A DNA stretch of 64,000 bases from Verticillium longisporum (GCA_019188255.1 JAETXT010000003.1:868001-932000); one strand, 5' to 3'; positions 10,809 to 23,982 are shown, counted from the stretch's first letter. The notes: a model not told the origin generated them from the letters alone. Made by a program: numbers and translations.

Positions 10809-13800
10809 TCATACGAACCCTCCCATGTAGACCAGGGGTGAAGGGGGGGCGTCAAGGGGCAGGACGGGGTGGTAAACTTGCTGGCGGCTCGTGCGGCGGT
10901 CTTTGGCCCTGTCGGCACCGGGCCAGCTCCCGATGGGCCAAGGGGGGCACGGACGGAATCGCCTCGTTGGTTCCGGGCGGCATCAGCCCCCGGGGAGGGA
11001 CCCGGCGGGAGCTCCGCGCCCCAGTCCGGCGAAGAAGGGGGTAGTACCGCCGTGCCCGTGTGGGTGGTGTCTCCTCTCTCACCCCTCCTTTCCCCCCCTC
11101 CTCCCCTCTTTCTGATCATCCCCTCCTGTGAGGTCGTCATGGATCTCTCTTTCACTTGCCTTGTCCCTCGCACACCTTTGGCTCCGCCCACCAGTGTTTT
11201 CGTCCCAGCTCATGTTGTATGTGCTTTTTTTTTTCTTATCAGCAAGCTTCTTGTTGTGTGGTCATTCGGCAACGTTGCTAATGGCTGGTCGTTCTTGGTT
11301 TTCCTGCGTCTTTTCATATCCTAGCTTAATACCAACCAATCTACGAGCAGACCTGACTCGCCGAGCGTTTCCATATTATTGATGTCCAGTCTGCCCAGCA
11401 TATGACCTTTGGGGTCACGACCCATACAAATCGCAATCCTACGAAGGATGGAAAAGAGTGTCATGGTGACATCGAAGGAACCCGGTTTGCCGGGACTGGG
11501 TCCCGGCCTGATCTCGATCCGGATATATCACCGGATTTATGTATCGTGGCCTCGTCGAGAAGAAAGGCGGGCTGACGCGACTACCAGCTAAGGCAGGCTA
11601 GGCGAGGCAAGGTTGCGGACAATCCGTTGTCCGTGACAAGGCCGCAACAGCCGCCCCGACCATCACATGCCCGCCTCCATCTCCAGCCCTTGAGGGGACG
11701 GCGAGCATGCGCGTTCTAGCCTTTTAGCTGCATGCCAGCCCAGCGATCGGCCCATCTGGCAATCGAGGAGAGGGGGGCGGGAGGCCCAAGTGACCGGGCT
11801 GTGGGCTCGACTTTTTGGTCGTAGGATGCACGCACCTTGGCGACTACATGTACACAGTTGTCCCCTCCGAAGGCTTTCAGTCAGGGTTAGGGGGTTGGCT
11901 GAGGGAGTGCATCGTGTGCGACTGTGGATCGTGACCAGGGAAGGGCAATATACCTTGCCAAGCTGGATTGTGCGCCGTGCACCATGACGAATCGTCCATG
12001 CAACACGTCGCCTTTGCCAGGGTTTGGGTGCAACATGTACTTTTGATTCGCAGATCAGGGGCCAACAAAGCGCAAACAGTTAGTTGTACGTGGGGTGGCA
12101 GTGGCAGCGGCAGCGGTAGCACGCCTGCATACAAAACGGTTACTGATGTGGCGCTCAAGAGGCAGACATTTAACGGCGCAGGAGAATACTCAAAGTGTGA
12201 CTGAATTTGACTTGAACAACACTCCCCTAGTGGTCATCGCTTCAGTTGTGGGATTCAGGGCTTGACAACTCTACCACAAGATACCTCCCATCGTGTCGTT
12301 CCGGTGGTAGGGACAATCACCCCCTCCCTTCTGAGCACATTGACGCGGGAAACTTAAGGTTTCCATCTTGATGCCTGCCGCTTGATGCAGGCAGTGTTGG
12401 AGGCAAGGCATGGGAATGACAGTGCATTCATTCGCATCTCCACGATCCCAACATGCCACCCTGCACTCTTCAAGATCCCCATCCCACTTTTCGGGTCATC
12501 CACTGTCGCGCTGAAGAACCCACGGACCCTGTCCCCTCAGTAAACGGCGAGCTAGGTAGGTAAGGTAGGGGGAAGGGGGGGGGGGTTGGTGCCTTGACAA
12601 GGGATGGATGGACAGGTCCATCTACCTACCTTGCCTGCCAAGGTGGCATTTGATTTGTAGCCAGCTCAGTCCGTCTCCTTACCCCAATCGTAGAGTAGTA
12701 CACATTTCTTCTCCCGCATATTCTGATCATCACGAGGGCTGACGGGGTCAACAAAAAAAAACCCGAGCGGGGACGCGCTGTGTCTGCTTCACCTTCAGAA
12801 CAGTGCCCCCCGAAGCAGCAAGGGGATCGTCCCCACGGAGATGGCCTCTCACCCAAGCCGTAAGACGGAAGCGACCCGGCGAGCCCGTACCTTTCTGTCA
12901 CTTTTCGCCTTACTCCGGCGGGCCCCCCCTCCTCCCTTCTCTCGAACCGGCTGAAGATGGCATGGTATAAAAACGCCATGAGCACATTGCCCCTCCCCTG
13001 CGTCTTCATCATTGACCGCGCTGAGCTGGGGGGCTGGCTGAGATCAACCCCCCGGTCGTATGATCACCCCGCCGATGAATCTCGGGCGCACCGTCGTGGA
13101 TCGCAAGGCATCATCTCGCACACCTGACATCACCAGATGCGTCTTTCGCCCATGCTGCAATACGCATGCTCTTGTCTCGGCACATCTCTTGTTCCTCAGA
13201 TACTGCAGCTGCCGGGCTGTTGTCTTGATACAGTCCTCGCTCAGCATAGAAGTCTGCGACATCGCACACCACTCACTCCCTTCACTTGGCCCCTACGGAA
13301 TGACCTGTGTGCTCTGGTCAAGCGTTCGCTGCCATGTGGGTGGCGGCCGCCCCTGGGATCGTGCATGCGTACATCGGCCAGTTTACAAGTCATCCACCAC
13401 ACACGCTCGCTCAACAGAGGGAGGGGGGAGGGAGATTTGGGGGACCAGCGCCTGATGACACACTGGTAGGTAAGGCACGCGCGTGTGCCAGCGGAACCGT
13501 GGTTCTGGAACCGATGACCCTCCCTGGATCCAAGTTTGACCACCTCCCTTTCCCAAGGCCCCTCCCCCTTGAAAAACAAAAAGAAAAAGAGACAGTCCAT
13601 GGCTGGGATCTAGCTCACCGGTTGAGGCACTTTATTCGCAAGCTGAGATGGATTAGGCCGTGACCATCATCGCCGAGCGGGCAGGGCGGGTCCCCGACGA
13701 AGATTTGTCGGTCTTGCTTGCTTCTTCTTCATGCTCCTTGTTGCAACGACAGATGAGATAACGCCTTTCGTCTTTTGTCTCCACTGCCGTCTGATCTGGA

Positions 13801-14454
13801 ATATGACAGACTTTCCAGAGTCAAACAACAGAAATGCTGGGTTTTCGCATCTGTGCACCACACCCCTCTTCCACCCCCCCTCCCCCGTTTCTCTCCCAGG
13901 TTCCAGGAGCTCTCAAGAGCCATACGAACTATGGCCGCTGACCCCTCTTTCATCGGTTGGCGCAGTTTGCAGAAGAAAGGAACAGAGGAGTTTCTCCTCT
14001 TCATTCGTTAGGATTACAAGTCATACTCTATGCCCCGCCCTGGTGTTTACTCCTGAAATTCATTCCATCGTACATGGGGTCCAAGCAGGTCTTGGCTCGT
14101 TCCGTCATTACAATACCGTACCCAGCCTGCCGTCCATCAGCTCGACGCTGGTCGTCCAGCCCAGTGTCGCGCCGTAGGCCCATGGTATGATGCTGCGCTC
14201 ATGCGTCCTGAGCTGCTCTCTTCGCCTTGTCGTTGTGATTTTCCCCTTTTCGTTGAACGTCACACTCAATGCGCCGTCCATAATATGTCGCGATGCCCCT
14301 GATTTGGTCCGCCTCTAAAAACGAGTGATTCGCCCGTTTGTATTTGTATCGTTGACCCCCGATTGACCGTTTGCCATCAACGCCAGTCCTGCACTGCATC
14401 TGCATGAGATTAGCGACATGCTGCTCTGCGTCGGGGCGGTGAGTGGCCCCTACT
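10809..14454. other. Gene-poor stretch
   Basis: About 3.6 kb without a supportable gene. It contains pyrimidine-rich tracts (11085-11110), poly-T at 11226, an 11-G run near 12575, TAGGTAGG/CCTACCTA motifs (12552-12568 and 12621-12630) and a TATA-like GGTATAAAAACG at 12964. The many open frames of 60-150 codons are low in complexity or overlap each other on both strands. A 26-codon ORF at 13931 is too short to judge. The region could hold untranslated RNA. Confidence 0.45.
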
Positions 14455-14751
14455 TCACTTGCGTCCAGATTGTGGCCGGTCTTCACTAGCCGCAGGGGTG
14501 CCGCAGTAGCCGCACTCTTTACCGGGCAGCACCCACACCTCCTTGCCAGAATCGCGGCAGGTAGGGCATCGAATACCAGGAAGGTATTGCTGTGACTATC
14601 ATCAGCTCGGCATTCTCAACACGAATCGGGATCTTTCAGAACACTGAACCAATGGCGGAGGGTGACTGACAGGATGCGGCACGCTCGTAGAAGGCTTCTG
14701 CTGGCACAAGGTTGACGCCTTGACGTGTTGATGCTGTGCGACGTATGCCAT
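14455..14751 (-). CDS. Small zinc-ribbon-like protein (two CxxC pairs)
   Basis: Two exons (14751-14671 and 14589-14455) are joined in phase 0 across an 81-bp intron (donor GTCAGT, GCTGAT branch, acceptor GTCACAG). The product is 71 residues. The N-terminus is polar (MAYVAQHQHVKAST). The second exon carries CPTC about 18 residues before CGYC, a pattern expected of a structural zinc site, followed by a short charged tail. The promoter fits: a TATATATATAC box sits about 210 bp upstream of the ATG, followed by a CT-rich leader. The frame is also open upstream of the ATG, but the sequence there looks like leader. It has no near neighbours. The protein family is not recognised; metal binding is inferred from cysteine spacing only. 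Confidence 0.65.
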
Positions 14752-14960
14752 CTTGCCGTAAGGGTCTGGGATTGGAGGCCGATGGAGGGGAGTCGGGAAG
14801 CTAAACCAAGAAGCAATTGATACGACGAAGGGAGTGTTGAGGGTTCCAGCAGTTGTAGTTCCAAAGAGGCTGGTGGGTTTTGCGTCTGGTGGAGAGCTGA
14901 AGATGAAGGTAGATGATGAGAATGAGGATATGAAGCAGTCGTGATGACGAGGTGCCGCCA

Positions 14961-14974
14961 TGTATATATATACT
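14961..14974 (-). promoter_or_regulatory. TATA box of the CxxC small-protein gene
   Basis: Alternating TATATATATAC on the minus strand, about 210 bp before the ATG at 14751. Between them lies a CT-rich leader without a supported coding exon, the usual layout of a strong fungal promoter. Confidence 0.5.
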
Positions 14975-17900
14975 TTCCTTTGTCTGCGGGAGTAGTGTGG
15001 TGAAAGTGTTCGACAGGCAAGGACCAGGCACCCAAGCGCGGGATGGAGAACCTCATCGATCGAGCCGGCGGCGGGAAGCGGAGGGACGAGCAAAAGCGAT
15101 GGAGGCCCTGTGGCAAGGAGGCGAGCGAACGGACAAGCCGCTGTTCCACGTCCCAGGAAAAGTACTGACGGGTGGTGCCCTAGTGGGAAACAAGCTACAA
15201 AGTAAACGGCACGCGCATCTGATAGTCGGCGAGTAGCCGGCCGAAGCGGTGGCAGCATTTCTTGTCGCTTGTCCGCATGAGTATCAGAGCAGCAGGGTCG
15301 AACAGATAGCACGGCAAACCCCTCCCCAGGTATATTGCGTGTTTGTACGCATGGCCGTACGCTTGAAAACCGGGGGTACGGACCGTTATACCATACGGTA
15401 TGGGGTGAAGCCAGTGAAGATGGCGCGGAAGGTTCAACTTCCTGTCCAGTATGGAAGCCCGTCTCCCTGTTCTTCATTTCACCTGACCAGCAGCATGCAA
15501 ATGTTGCGGGGAGCAGAATCTCCCAAGGCGGCGGTGGGTGGAACCTTGCAGTGTTGCCTGGTTCTAAGCAACGACGCCAATGCAGGCTAGGATGGGGCTC
15601 GTTTGCTGATTACAAAAGAATTAAGCCCACCGATTGTGACGAAGAAGTAGTGGGCTCGATTACCAGGAGCCAGGAGCCCAGCGTGAAATTCGCATCCAGC
15701 CAATCGAGCCGCTTAAGCTGCGACGGGGTCCTCGCTGGGCCCTCAGGCCAAGAGTGCGGGCTTGGAAAGGTGGGTAAGTGAGACAGCCAGACTGAGCTCG
15801 ACTTTGCGAACCGCAGCAAAGGTGGGTGGCTTCTCTCATCAGCAACTGACAAGTCACTTGAGCCATCCACGCACACGACGTCGTTTGGCACATTGAGATT
15901 CCCCATTTAGCGTCGTGTGTGTGTGTGGCTGACAAGGTTCGTAAGGTTGGCAACATGGAACTTCCACTGCCCAAAACTCTCTGAGCGAACGCTATGACAT
16001 AGCCTTTCTACAGCCGCCATTGGACGTTCAGCGAGCCGATGGAAGTCCAGCGTCACCCGGGGGGTCCCTGGGAAAGAGTCCTGGGCGGAAGACGGGGCTG
16101 CTAAGGGTCCAAGGCCCGGGGTCCAGGATTTCGTTGGTAAGGGTACCATACCGCTGTTGTGCTGCTTGGCGGCTCAGAGGGGGAAACCATCCGATCTGCC
16201 CCGGGATTCGTCCATCGACCCAGGGACAGTCACCATGGCTGCGTCGCGACGCAGCGGAGAATTCCATGAATGTGAGGGATGGCGCCCCCCCTCCCTCCCT
16301 CCACCCCAATGCTGGAGTATGGCTAGTGGCCGACGGGTCGGTCGATGGCTGATGATGCCTGATGGGGACAGGGCCTGCTCTCATCGGGCGCTGCGAAGCC
16401 CTGCCCACAAACCGACAGCTGAAAGCCCTGGAAATTCGTTCTTGGTCGTCTTCAGGTACGGCTATCGGCGTCGGTATGAGTTCGGGGTGGCCTAGCCGGG
16501 CGGTCTCGCGATTGGAGGGCTGAAGACGTCCGACGTCAAGCAAGGCGGTCGTGCCTCTGTCTGTTTATCGTGTCGCTTACGGCGGTTTGCTTTGCAGGAA
16601 GTTCAAGCCAGAAAGGACGTGGCCATTTGCCTTGTTTGTGTCAACTGAACCCCGATGGACTTGCTTTTGTGGATGTGCATGTGGAAGACTTAGTCTTCCC
16701 TTCCTTCTCGCTCCCACATACGCGATGCTGAGCGCCACAATAGTCCGCTTCGCCTCGCTTCTGCTCTCGGAACGAGAAGTCTGTACCATCTTACCGGGAT
16801 CGACCTTGTCTACAGCGCGAAACAAACTTTGCATTAGTACCAATTTGAATGAGTGCAACGCGGGCGCGGGAGTCTGAATAGCAGGATGACATATGGAGGG
16901 ATTACCATCCACCGATCCGCCACGGCGGGTAGTCCAAGCAGGTAACATGAGCCCTCCGTTGCCTCTTGTCTCTCAATGTCTCTACCGAGCAATGATTGCT
17001 CTATTTGCTTGCCAGCCTGGCTCATCGGCTCCCGTGTTGGCGGGTTCCCAGCTGCAGGTGGCCCAGTCGGGAAGGCAAAAGTCTCCGCCGACTCAGGCCA
17101 TCGGAGATGGCGCGAACAGCACTCGTCAAGCAAACATCGACCCACCCAAAGAAGATGCGGTTCAAAACATGCAATTCATATCCTGACCCCCTTAGGTACG
17201 GTGGGCAGAACAGAGATCCGGATTGGTTATTTGCCCCTCCCAAGAGTCTGGAGTTGTGCTTGGTGGGGCACGAGATGCCTTCCGCTATGCTTTCCGCTCA
17301 AGTTTTCCAATTTCGATTCCCGCACGCCCCTCAAGATACCGCCTGCCAACAGCTGCTCCTTCTTTTCATACCTGGCCCTTGACTACTCCTTCCATCTTTC
17401 TCCCCGTCCGTGGTTGAGAGTACCTGCTTCCCTCAGCCTATCCTCCCGTGAATGCAACAAAGTCCAACATAATGCGTAATTTCGTCATCTTCACTCGGAC
17501 GGTAGAGAGGCAGGCACTACCTAAGCATCCTGACGAATATGCCTGCCGTTGCATCAGATGTACATGTAACACGTTCACCGAGTCGCACTTTCCTTTTGTC
17601 GTGTCCCACTTGGTGCTCTTTTCGAACGCAGACCAGTTGGCACCACCCCAACTCAACCCTTGCCCTGGCAACCTTGTCCTTTCCAACTCTCGCTTTCCCA
17701 TCTGCACCACGCGGTCTGAGAGCGTCCAGTGTTCTGCAACAGTCCTTGACCTTTGGGCCCGCCGCTTCGTTGACGGCGCTTCCTCACCGTGGCTCCAACG
17801 GCAGACTGGGGATACCATCCTCTTGCCTGATGCAGTTTCAACAACCCTGGAGCGAAGCCCCCGGTAGGGTGCCGATCTCTGCACCCTACTAAATATGGCG

Positions 17901-20689
17901 ACGATGGCGGTACCCCTGGTCGCCGCGGCTTTGGATCGCCAAATGCAAGCTTGCCTCAGTTGTGTGAAGTCTCCGTTGACTGCGCCGCAATCCTCGGCAG
18001 AGCTCACTGTCGCTTGCTGGTCGAAACGAGTCGATTGCGACTTTTCAACCATGTCCTAGCACGCGCCCTGGAACTCGACCAGTCCGACAGGCTGTGCCAC
18101 AGTTTCGGACAAGCTGACTGTGGACATGCAGCACAGCCTGGTTCCTTCTGCAGACGCCATCACAATTGACAGGTCCTGTGCTGAACCTGTCACTATTTAC
18201 ATGGTCTGGCCGATGAGCAACAAGGGTCACGCCAAATTGTGAACACGTCGCAGAGTTGGACCCTGTTGACCCTGTTGACCCATGAAGAAACCATCATGTC
18301 TCAGAAACATCATTTCGGTACCATCGACACGCAGGCGGGCCAGGCCGCGGGTTGTCATCTTGTACGCGTGATGGACAGCGATCCACCAGAACAATCATGT
18401 TCCAACGGATAGAACCCAGCCTCGCGCAATCTATTCCAGTTCTTCCAGCACGAAGTGTTGCACTTCATTACTACCTCCGCGGCATTGAAACTTCAATTGG
18501 CATTTACAACAACGCTTCAAGAGGGCGGTGCTTTACTGGATCCAAGCGTTGCTTTGTTGTCACGACATACCACGCTCCACGGGGGTATGGCTTTGGCACT
18601 CCTGATCAAGCAAACCCGGTTGCTTGCGTGACCGGGATATCATCTACGGAGTGTTCCGTCCCTCTTGATCGCTCGCCCTTGATTGGGTGTGCTCTCATGG
18701 TTGCACGCTTCTTCGGCCTCCTCCCCGTTGGCATCCTTCGCACACGGGGTTGGGTGTGGACGAAACCTGATACATCACATTCGGCATCAGGTATCGAAGC
18801 CAAAGCCAGGGATTTTGTCCAAATCAATGACGACCATAAACTCTCAAGCATCAGCCTCGGCTTTGTTTTGTGTGACCTGGGCTTGAGTTTGGGCAAATCT
18901 CCCGCCCACCAGAGTTCCCCTCACCTTGGGTCAGGCTGTCAGGTTTCTTCTTCCTTGTTGTTGTTGATGTTGTTGCGTACTGATGCTGCCAGAATGTCGA
19001 GCTGCCGAGATCTAGCCTTGGTATCCCGACCTCAAGTGATTGACAAGATCTTGCTGGTAGGGATCTCTTTCGTCTCCGTCGGTTTTAGGGTTCTTCCCGC
19101 GAGATCCGCGCTTGTCCTCCTGCCACCGATGCAATTGCCGAAAAGGGAGGTTACACCGGGACTCTCCTGGGTGAGGGTGTGGTCATATCAGCGCCCTTTC
19201 CAACCTCAGGTCTATGGAACACGATTCCACACTGCCTCACTTGCTCGCCCAGATCGCGAACCACTCTGTCGGTACCAAGCTTGCGCCTTATCAGCCATGC
19301 CAACCACGGCGGGCAGGCACGTGGAACTCTCCGTACCCTCAGTCATAGCCACGACAGATCAACACCTAGGGCTTTGTGCACTGCTACACTCCTGCGACTC
19401 ATGTTGATCCATGCTGTTCCAGTGTCATTCGTCAATCCCGCGTTACCCACGTGTTGGTGCAACGCTGGAGCCTCCCCGCCCCGTTGGAAATGTTACACCA
19501 AGGGCAAGCTGTTTGGCAAGCGCCTGCCAAATCATCACTCACGTAACTAACTGCAAGCAGGAGATGACTGGTCTATTCGGGCTGTCGGCACCTGCACTCC
19601 GGTCCACCATGAACGCGAAGCCTCATTGTTGATGAGCCGTCACAATTGCAGTACCATTGGCTGGGGCCCTGACACCCTCCCAGACCGAGCCGCCCGGCCC
19701 CGTCAATGACATTAAGTGTTCCAGGCGTAAGAAGCTAGGCAGACGGGCCTTCTGGCTCACCGGCGTGGGGTACTCGTGGGTTGCCACTGATCACATATCA
19801 CATCCGACGCATCAGTCCTGTTCTGCTCTGTCTCAAACAAACGAGCTATCTTGGCACCAACAAAGATGCAGGAAAAGACACAGACTGACTAGTTACCCCC
19901 CGTGCTAAGACAGCTCCTGTGCCTTGGTCCACGCCCCACGATGCCCGTCGAACAGGCGTGTCTTCCACAATGCTGAACGGGCATGGTCGAAGGGTGTCTT
20001 CATTAAGACCACCACTCTGCACCGAGCGAGCATCGTCACCATCACGCAAGAGAAAAAAAGCTTGCGTCATCAATACATCATCATGATGGTGCTATAGAAC
20101 CAGGATCTGAGTCTTATAGTCCAGCTTGTAGTGGACAAAGTTCAAGGGTTCCGCCAAGCCCGAAGTGAAGCCACAGAACACACGTCACCCAGCTTGAGTT
20201 TGGTAGAGGTGGGCAGCCGCTTGAGTGGCGCATGAACAATCTTCTTATCTTTGAATCACTTTGTCTCATTCGGCCGCCTCAAAGGCTCACAGGCTAATAG
20301 ATACCGTCAAGCAAACGTGGAGTGGGTTCCCGATTCCAGTTCCCAATATCTTGTTCAGCTGTATGCCCGACTCTACGGAACAGATGCCGGCCATTTAGTA
20401 AACAGATGTGAGGTCCAGGGCCAACTTCTTTGGCAAATCTTCACTCGAGCAAGCGGAACAGGGTTTTTATTTTATTGTTTATTTTCGCGCACATACAGAC
20501 ACACCTGCATACCGACAGAATCAATATCACCTGAACGCCATGCTTGGTCAAAGCCAACTAACAGTCCATGTTTCCATCCATGACTTAGGAGAGAGAATGA
20601 AAGAAGAAGAAAGGATGAGAGAAACCCAAGAAAAGAAGGTCCTTATAGATCTCCGATCCTATTCGATGCGCCAGGGTCCCATACCATGG
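14975..20689. other. Gene-poor stretch
   Basis: About 5.7 kb between the CxxC small-protein gene and the 3' end of the phospholipase gene. The longest open frame (18352-19407 plus, 351 codons, first ATG at about 18397) has no motif and looks like chance. A CT-rich tract at 17330-17450 resembles a fungal 5' leader, but no convincing exon follows. An inverted repeat CCATAC-G-GTATGG lies near 15391. No tRNA was seen. Confidence 0.45.
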
Positions 20690-23648
20690 TCATCTGAATA
20701 CCTTGCTTATTCGAACGAGCAGCTTGCCGTCCTTGATCGGTCGACACTTGGTGTCCATCAGCCTGACATAGCGATAGCCGGGCCGCAGACGGTCGAGACG
20801 GATACAAGCCCACGACAGCAGCTCGTCGCGGCCCATTCGTGAAACATCTTCGATTTTAAACCTGGAACAAGTAAATGGCGGTCAGCAAAGGGGTCATTCG
20901 CGCGGCAGGCAATTAGCCCTCTCTTTTTTTCTTCCAGTGCATGTCACCATCCCTCCCTCTCTCCCTGTGTTTCCCCAGGCCGTATGTAAGTGGCAATCCC
21001 GCGGCAGCCTGACAGCTGCATGTCCAACACGGGCCGTGGCAGCAGGCCGTCATTTGAGGGTCCGGCATGGATGTATTGTTTGTGGCGCGGGACACCCGCC
21101 GCACCCGCGAGGTGGTTCCTTTGGTACCATTGTACCAATGCGTGAAAAAAGTCTTCGTTTCGCCTGCTTCTGAGGCTGCAAGCCGTCCTTCTGTTGCACC
21201 AGCCGTGTTCTCAGTGGACAGGGCGTTCGCACGGGAGATCCGGACCACTTGGCCGATCAAGTTCCCTCCTGCAACCTGCGGTTGCTCACAGGCGGTTGAC
21301 ACGTAAATTCCTGAAGAGAGGCAACTTACCAATCTGCCTTTTGCGAGTGCCAGCGTTTGCAGCAGCGGATGCTGCTTGTTGCTGCGCTGACAAGATCACT
21401 CGATTGCCAGAGCAACGCAAGCCATGTATTTTAGGGAGAAAGGAGGGAAAAAAGGAAGATGGTTGGGATCTTACCTTACAAAACTGAGCTCCTCCACCAC
21501 CTTGGGAACAAGCGGAAACTTGAGGAGCTCGCCTTTGTCGCCCCAATCAGGATGGCTCGTCTTCATCGGTGCCGTCTCCAGCTTATACTTGCCATCATAC
21601 GACGCGCCGCCGCTCCCGCCTGTCACGCGATTGCTGCTTCCCGGCCGCTCCACGTGGAGTTCGCACTTGACCAAGGGTCGGAGGTTCTTACCACTCCAGC
21701 CGCTGTCGCTTTCCGTAGACTCCGGCACCCAAATGTGCTGGCCGGCGAGGATCGAGATGGAGAGCATCAGCGTGCCGGCGTGCGGGGCGTCTGCCTGCGC
21801 GAAGCACGTCTTGTCCGAGGTCCGGTAGCCCGGAGGCTTGAGCACCCAGCCCTGCTCACCGGCAAACATGCCCTCGTTGAGCATCATGCCCTCGTCCAAG
21901 TACTGCCAGTTGAGGGCGACCATCTGGACGCCCTTGCGCCAGAAGAGACTCGAGTCCGGATTGGAGCTGTCGAAGCGGGCGCCGTTGGGGAAGGCGCGCA
22001 TAAAGTAGTTCTTGTTGTGCGTAAAGACGGCGCTCTGCATCGTCGCGTACAGCTCGAGAATCCTGCTCTCCGCAATGGAGTAGATGTGGCTCGGCTTCTT
22101 CGAGACCGTCTCGAAGCCCTTGAAGTGCTCGCTGTGCGTGTAGATGGCGAGATCGCCCAGCGCCGCGCACACGGGCACCTTGGCCGCCTTGGGCGGTGCG
22201 CCGAGGGTGGGCGGAGGGCTCTTGGGCGCGGCGCCCGAAGGGTGATGGCGGTGCTGCTGCTGGCTCGCGTTCTCTTCGTCAGATGCGGATGTGTCTTCCT
22301 CCTGCGTCCTGCTTTTGGTCAAGCGCATCGGGCCGAGCGGCACCTCGATCTTCTTGGGTGGCTTCTTGCACTTGATGAGGATCTTTCCCCGCAGCTCCTC
22401 GAGGCTGGGCACGCGGAACCTCTGGTCAATGCCGTCCATGGCCCTGTCGATCAGCATATCACCCCATTCCTCCTTCATAATGGCGACCATGACCTCCTGC
22501 TGCTGGTGGTCGGCGTGAACCTCGAGGCTGATGATGATGGGCAAGTCGTTGGTTACGAAAGCAGACGCGCGAATGGCGACGCAGACCTCGCGGAAGCCGC
22601 AGGGCGTAGTCAAGGTCCAACCGTGGGTCACAATGGGCTCGTTCTTGGGGTACGGCAAACGCGGGCTCGGCGGGCAGGGCGGCACCACGACGGCACCGCC
22701 GTCGAGTTTGTCCCCGGAGACTCTCGTGTCCGACAGAAAGCCGCTGTCGCGCAGTCCTAACCCCGAGCTGCTCTGGGCGCTCAGCCTCCTGCTGTGCGTT
22801 GAGGCGCGATCGCCTGCCCCACCTCCACCGAGAACGCCGCCCACGGTCTCCTTCAGACTGGCGGCGACGTTGGCAAAGGAGGCACCCGAGAGGTTGCGGC
22901 TGTGATCGGGCCGAGGACTCTTGTTTCGAGTCGTTTCCGAACCGGCGGCCACAGTGTCGCCGTTCCAGACGTCAATCTCGATGCAGCGGCAGCCGCGGGA
23001 CAGGACCTCCCTGTAGGCTTCCGGGGAGCTCTTGGAGGCCAGCTGGTTACCCTCGAGGTAGGTGTTGTGGCTGCTACTGATAAAGTAGTTTGTGATGGGG
23101 CGGCTGGTGTCCTTGTCGGGGCAGGCCGGACGCTCGGCGTCCCAGTCGAAGCGCATGAGCCAGGCTTCGAGGAACTCGCCCTGGGTGTACCGATCTTTGT
23201 CCTCGGGCAAGTGTTTCTCCACATCGGTGGGACTCTCGCCCTGCATGCTCTCGAGCCAGGCGACAAACTGATCACGCGATATGGTCGTCTCGCGGCGGAT
23301 CATGGAGCGGCGCTTGAGGAGGTCGTCAAAGGCGCGGCGCAGCTTGTCCATGCAGGCATTATTGACGTCAATGTTGCGGGGGTCGTTGGTATAGAAGCTC
23401 GGGATATCGGTGCGGGCGAGGATTGGCGAGATGATGTCGTCGAGGAGATCGGGATGGTGGTCGAGGCCGTTGACGTTGATGCGAGGCAGGCTCCTCGTGG
23501 TGGCCGTGGTTCGCGGGGTCGTCGTGGTGGCCGTCGAGGATGTGGTGTCGAGCCAGGCGCCCTTGGTTGGGGTGAGAATTGTGGAGAGGTTGACCATGTT
23601 GCGCAGGGTCGGCAGGCTGTCCTTGTTGGTGCGCGAGAAGATGGGCAT
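20690..23648 (-). CDS. plc1: Phosphoinositide-specific phospholipase C (delta-like)
   Basis: Hydrolyses PIP2 to IP3 and diacylglycerol at the membrane in calcium signalling. Exon 1 is 23648-21475 and exon 2 is 20861-20690, separated by a 613-bp intron (donor AG/GTAAGA, acceptor TTGTTCCAG). The split Arg codon is in phase and the product is 781 residues. Domain order: Ser/Thr-rich N-terminus, EF-hand-like helices (about 90-175), X domain with SSHNTYL (catalytic His194) and CRCIEIDVWNG, a Ser-rich linker, Y domain (HIYSIAESR, MRAFPNGARFDSSN, QMVALNWQ), then a C2 domain with LVKCELHVERPG. The last exon supplies the conserved end (RDELLSWACIRLDRLRPGYR), so the long intron is real rather than a truncation. 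The ATG at 23648 starts MPIFSRTNK; the open frame upstream looks like leader. No PH domain was seen, as is usual for fungal PLCs. Confidence 0.93.
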
Positions 23649-23925
23649 GGTGACGGTACGACCGAGGGAGCGCTTCGCCTTGTCATTGTCGCGCGGACGG
23701 CGACGGGGCTGGCTGTCTGGTAAGCGGTGGTGAGACCCGTATTGGAACCGGAGGCACGACGTACGAAGATGAAGCACATGGCTGGGGGGATGGCAGAGCG
23801 ACCCTCGAGGGAGCAACTCAGGAAGGGGTAACGCCAGAGAAACGCGCTGCAAGGCGTCAAGTTGAGCAGCTAGCCCATTGAGTCGAGGCGAGAGACGTCA
23901 GGACATGGAGGGAGGGCGAGCAAGG

Positions 23926-23982
23926 CGAGGATGTTCGCGGCTGGCGAGGATGTTCGCGGCTGGCGAGGATGTTCGCGGCTGG
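23926..23982. repeat. Tandem repeat, 19 bp x 3
   Basis: Three perfect copies of CGAGGATGTTCGCGGCTGG end to end, about 280 bp upstream of the phospholipase start. Confidence 0.9.

Noticed and set aside
10709..11191. 160-codon minus-strand frame and a 151-codon plus-strand frame overlapping it
   Set aside because: Low-complexity Gly/Pro/Arg translations of a GC-rich 3' flank; they overlap the end of a better-supported spliced gene.
13605..13680. tRNA-like stretch with a TAGCTCA-type A box
   Set aside because: No B box (GGTTCGA-like) at the right distance and no cloverleaf pairing.
14602..15477. 291-codon minus-strand open frame
   Set aside because: Most of it covers the TATA box and leader of the small double-CxxC gene; only its last part coincides with that gene's first exon.
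17438..18052. 204-codon minus-strand open frame
   Set aside because: No recognisable motif, and an equally open frame lies on the opposite strand.
18352..19407. 351-codon plus-strand open frame
   Set aside because: The first ATG is well inside it, it has no domain motif, its Ser/Leu/Arg-rich composition is typical of chance translation, and it has no splice partners.
21459..23723. Long plus-strand open frames (433 and 273 codons)
   Set aside because: Antisense shadows of the phospholipase exon, which has clear catalytic motifs on the minus strand.
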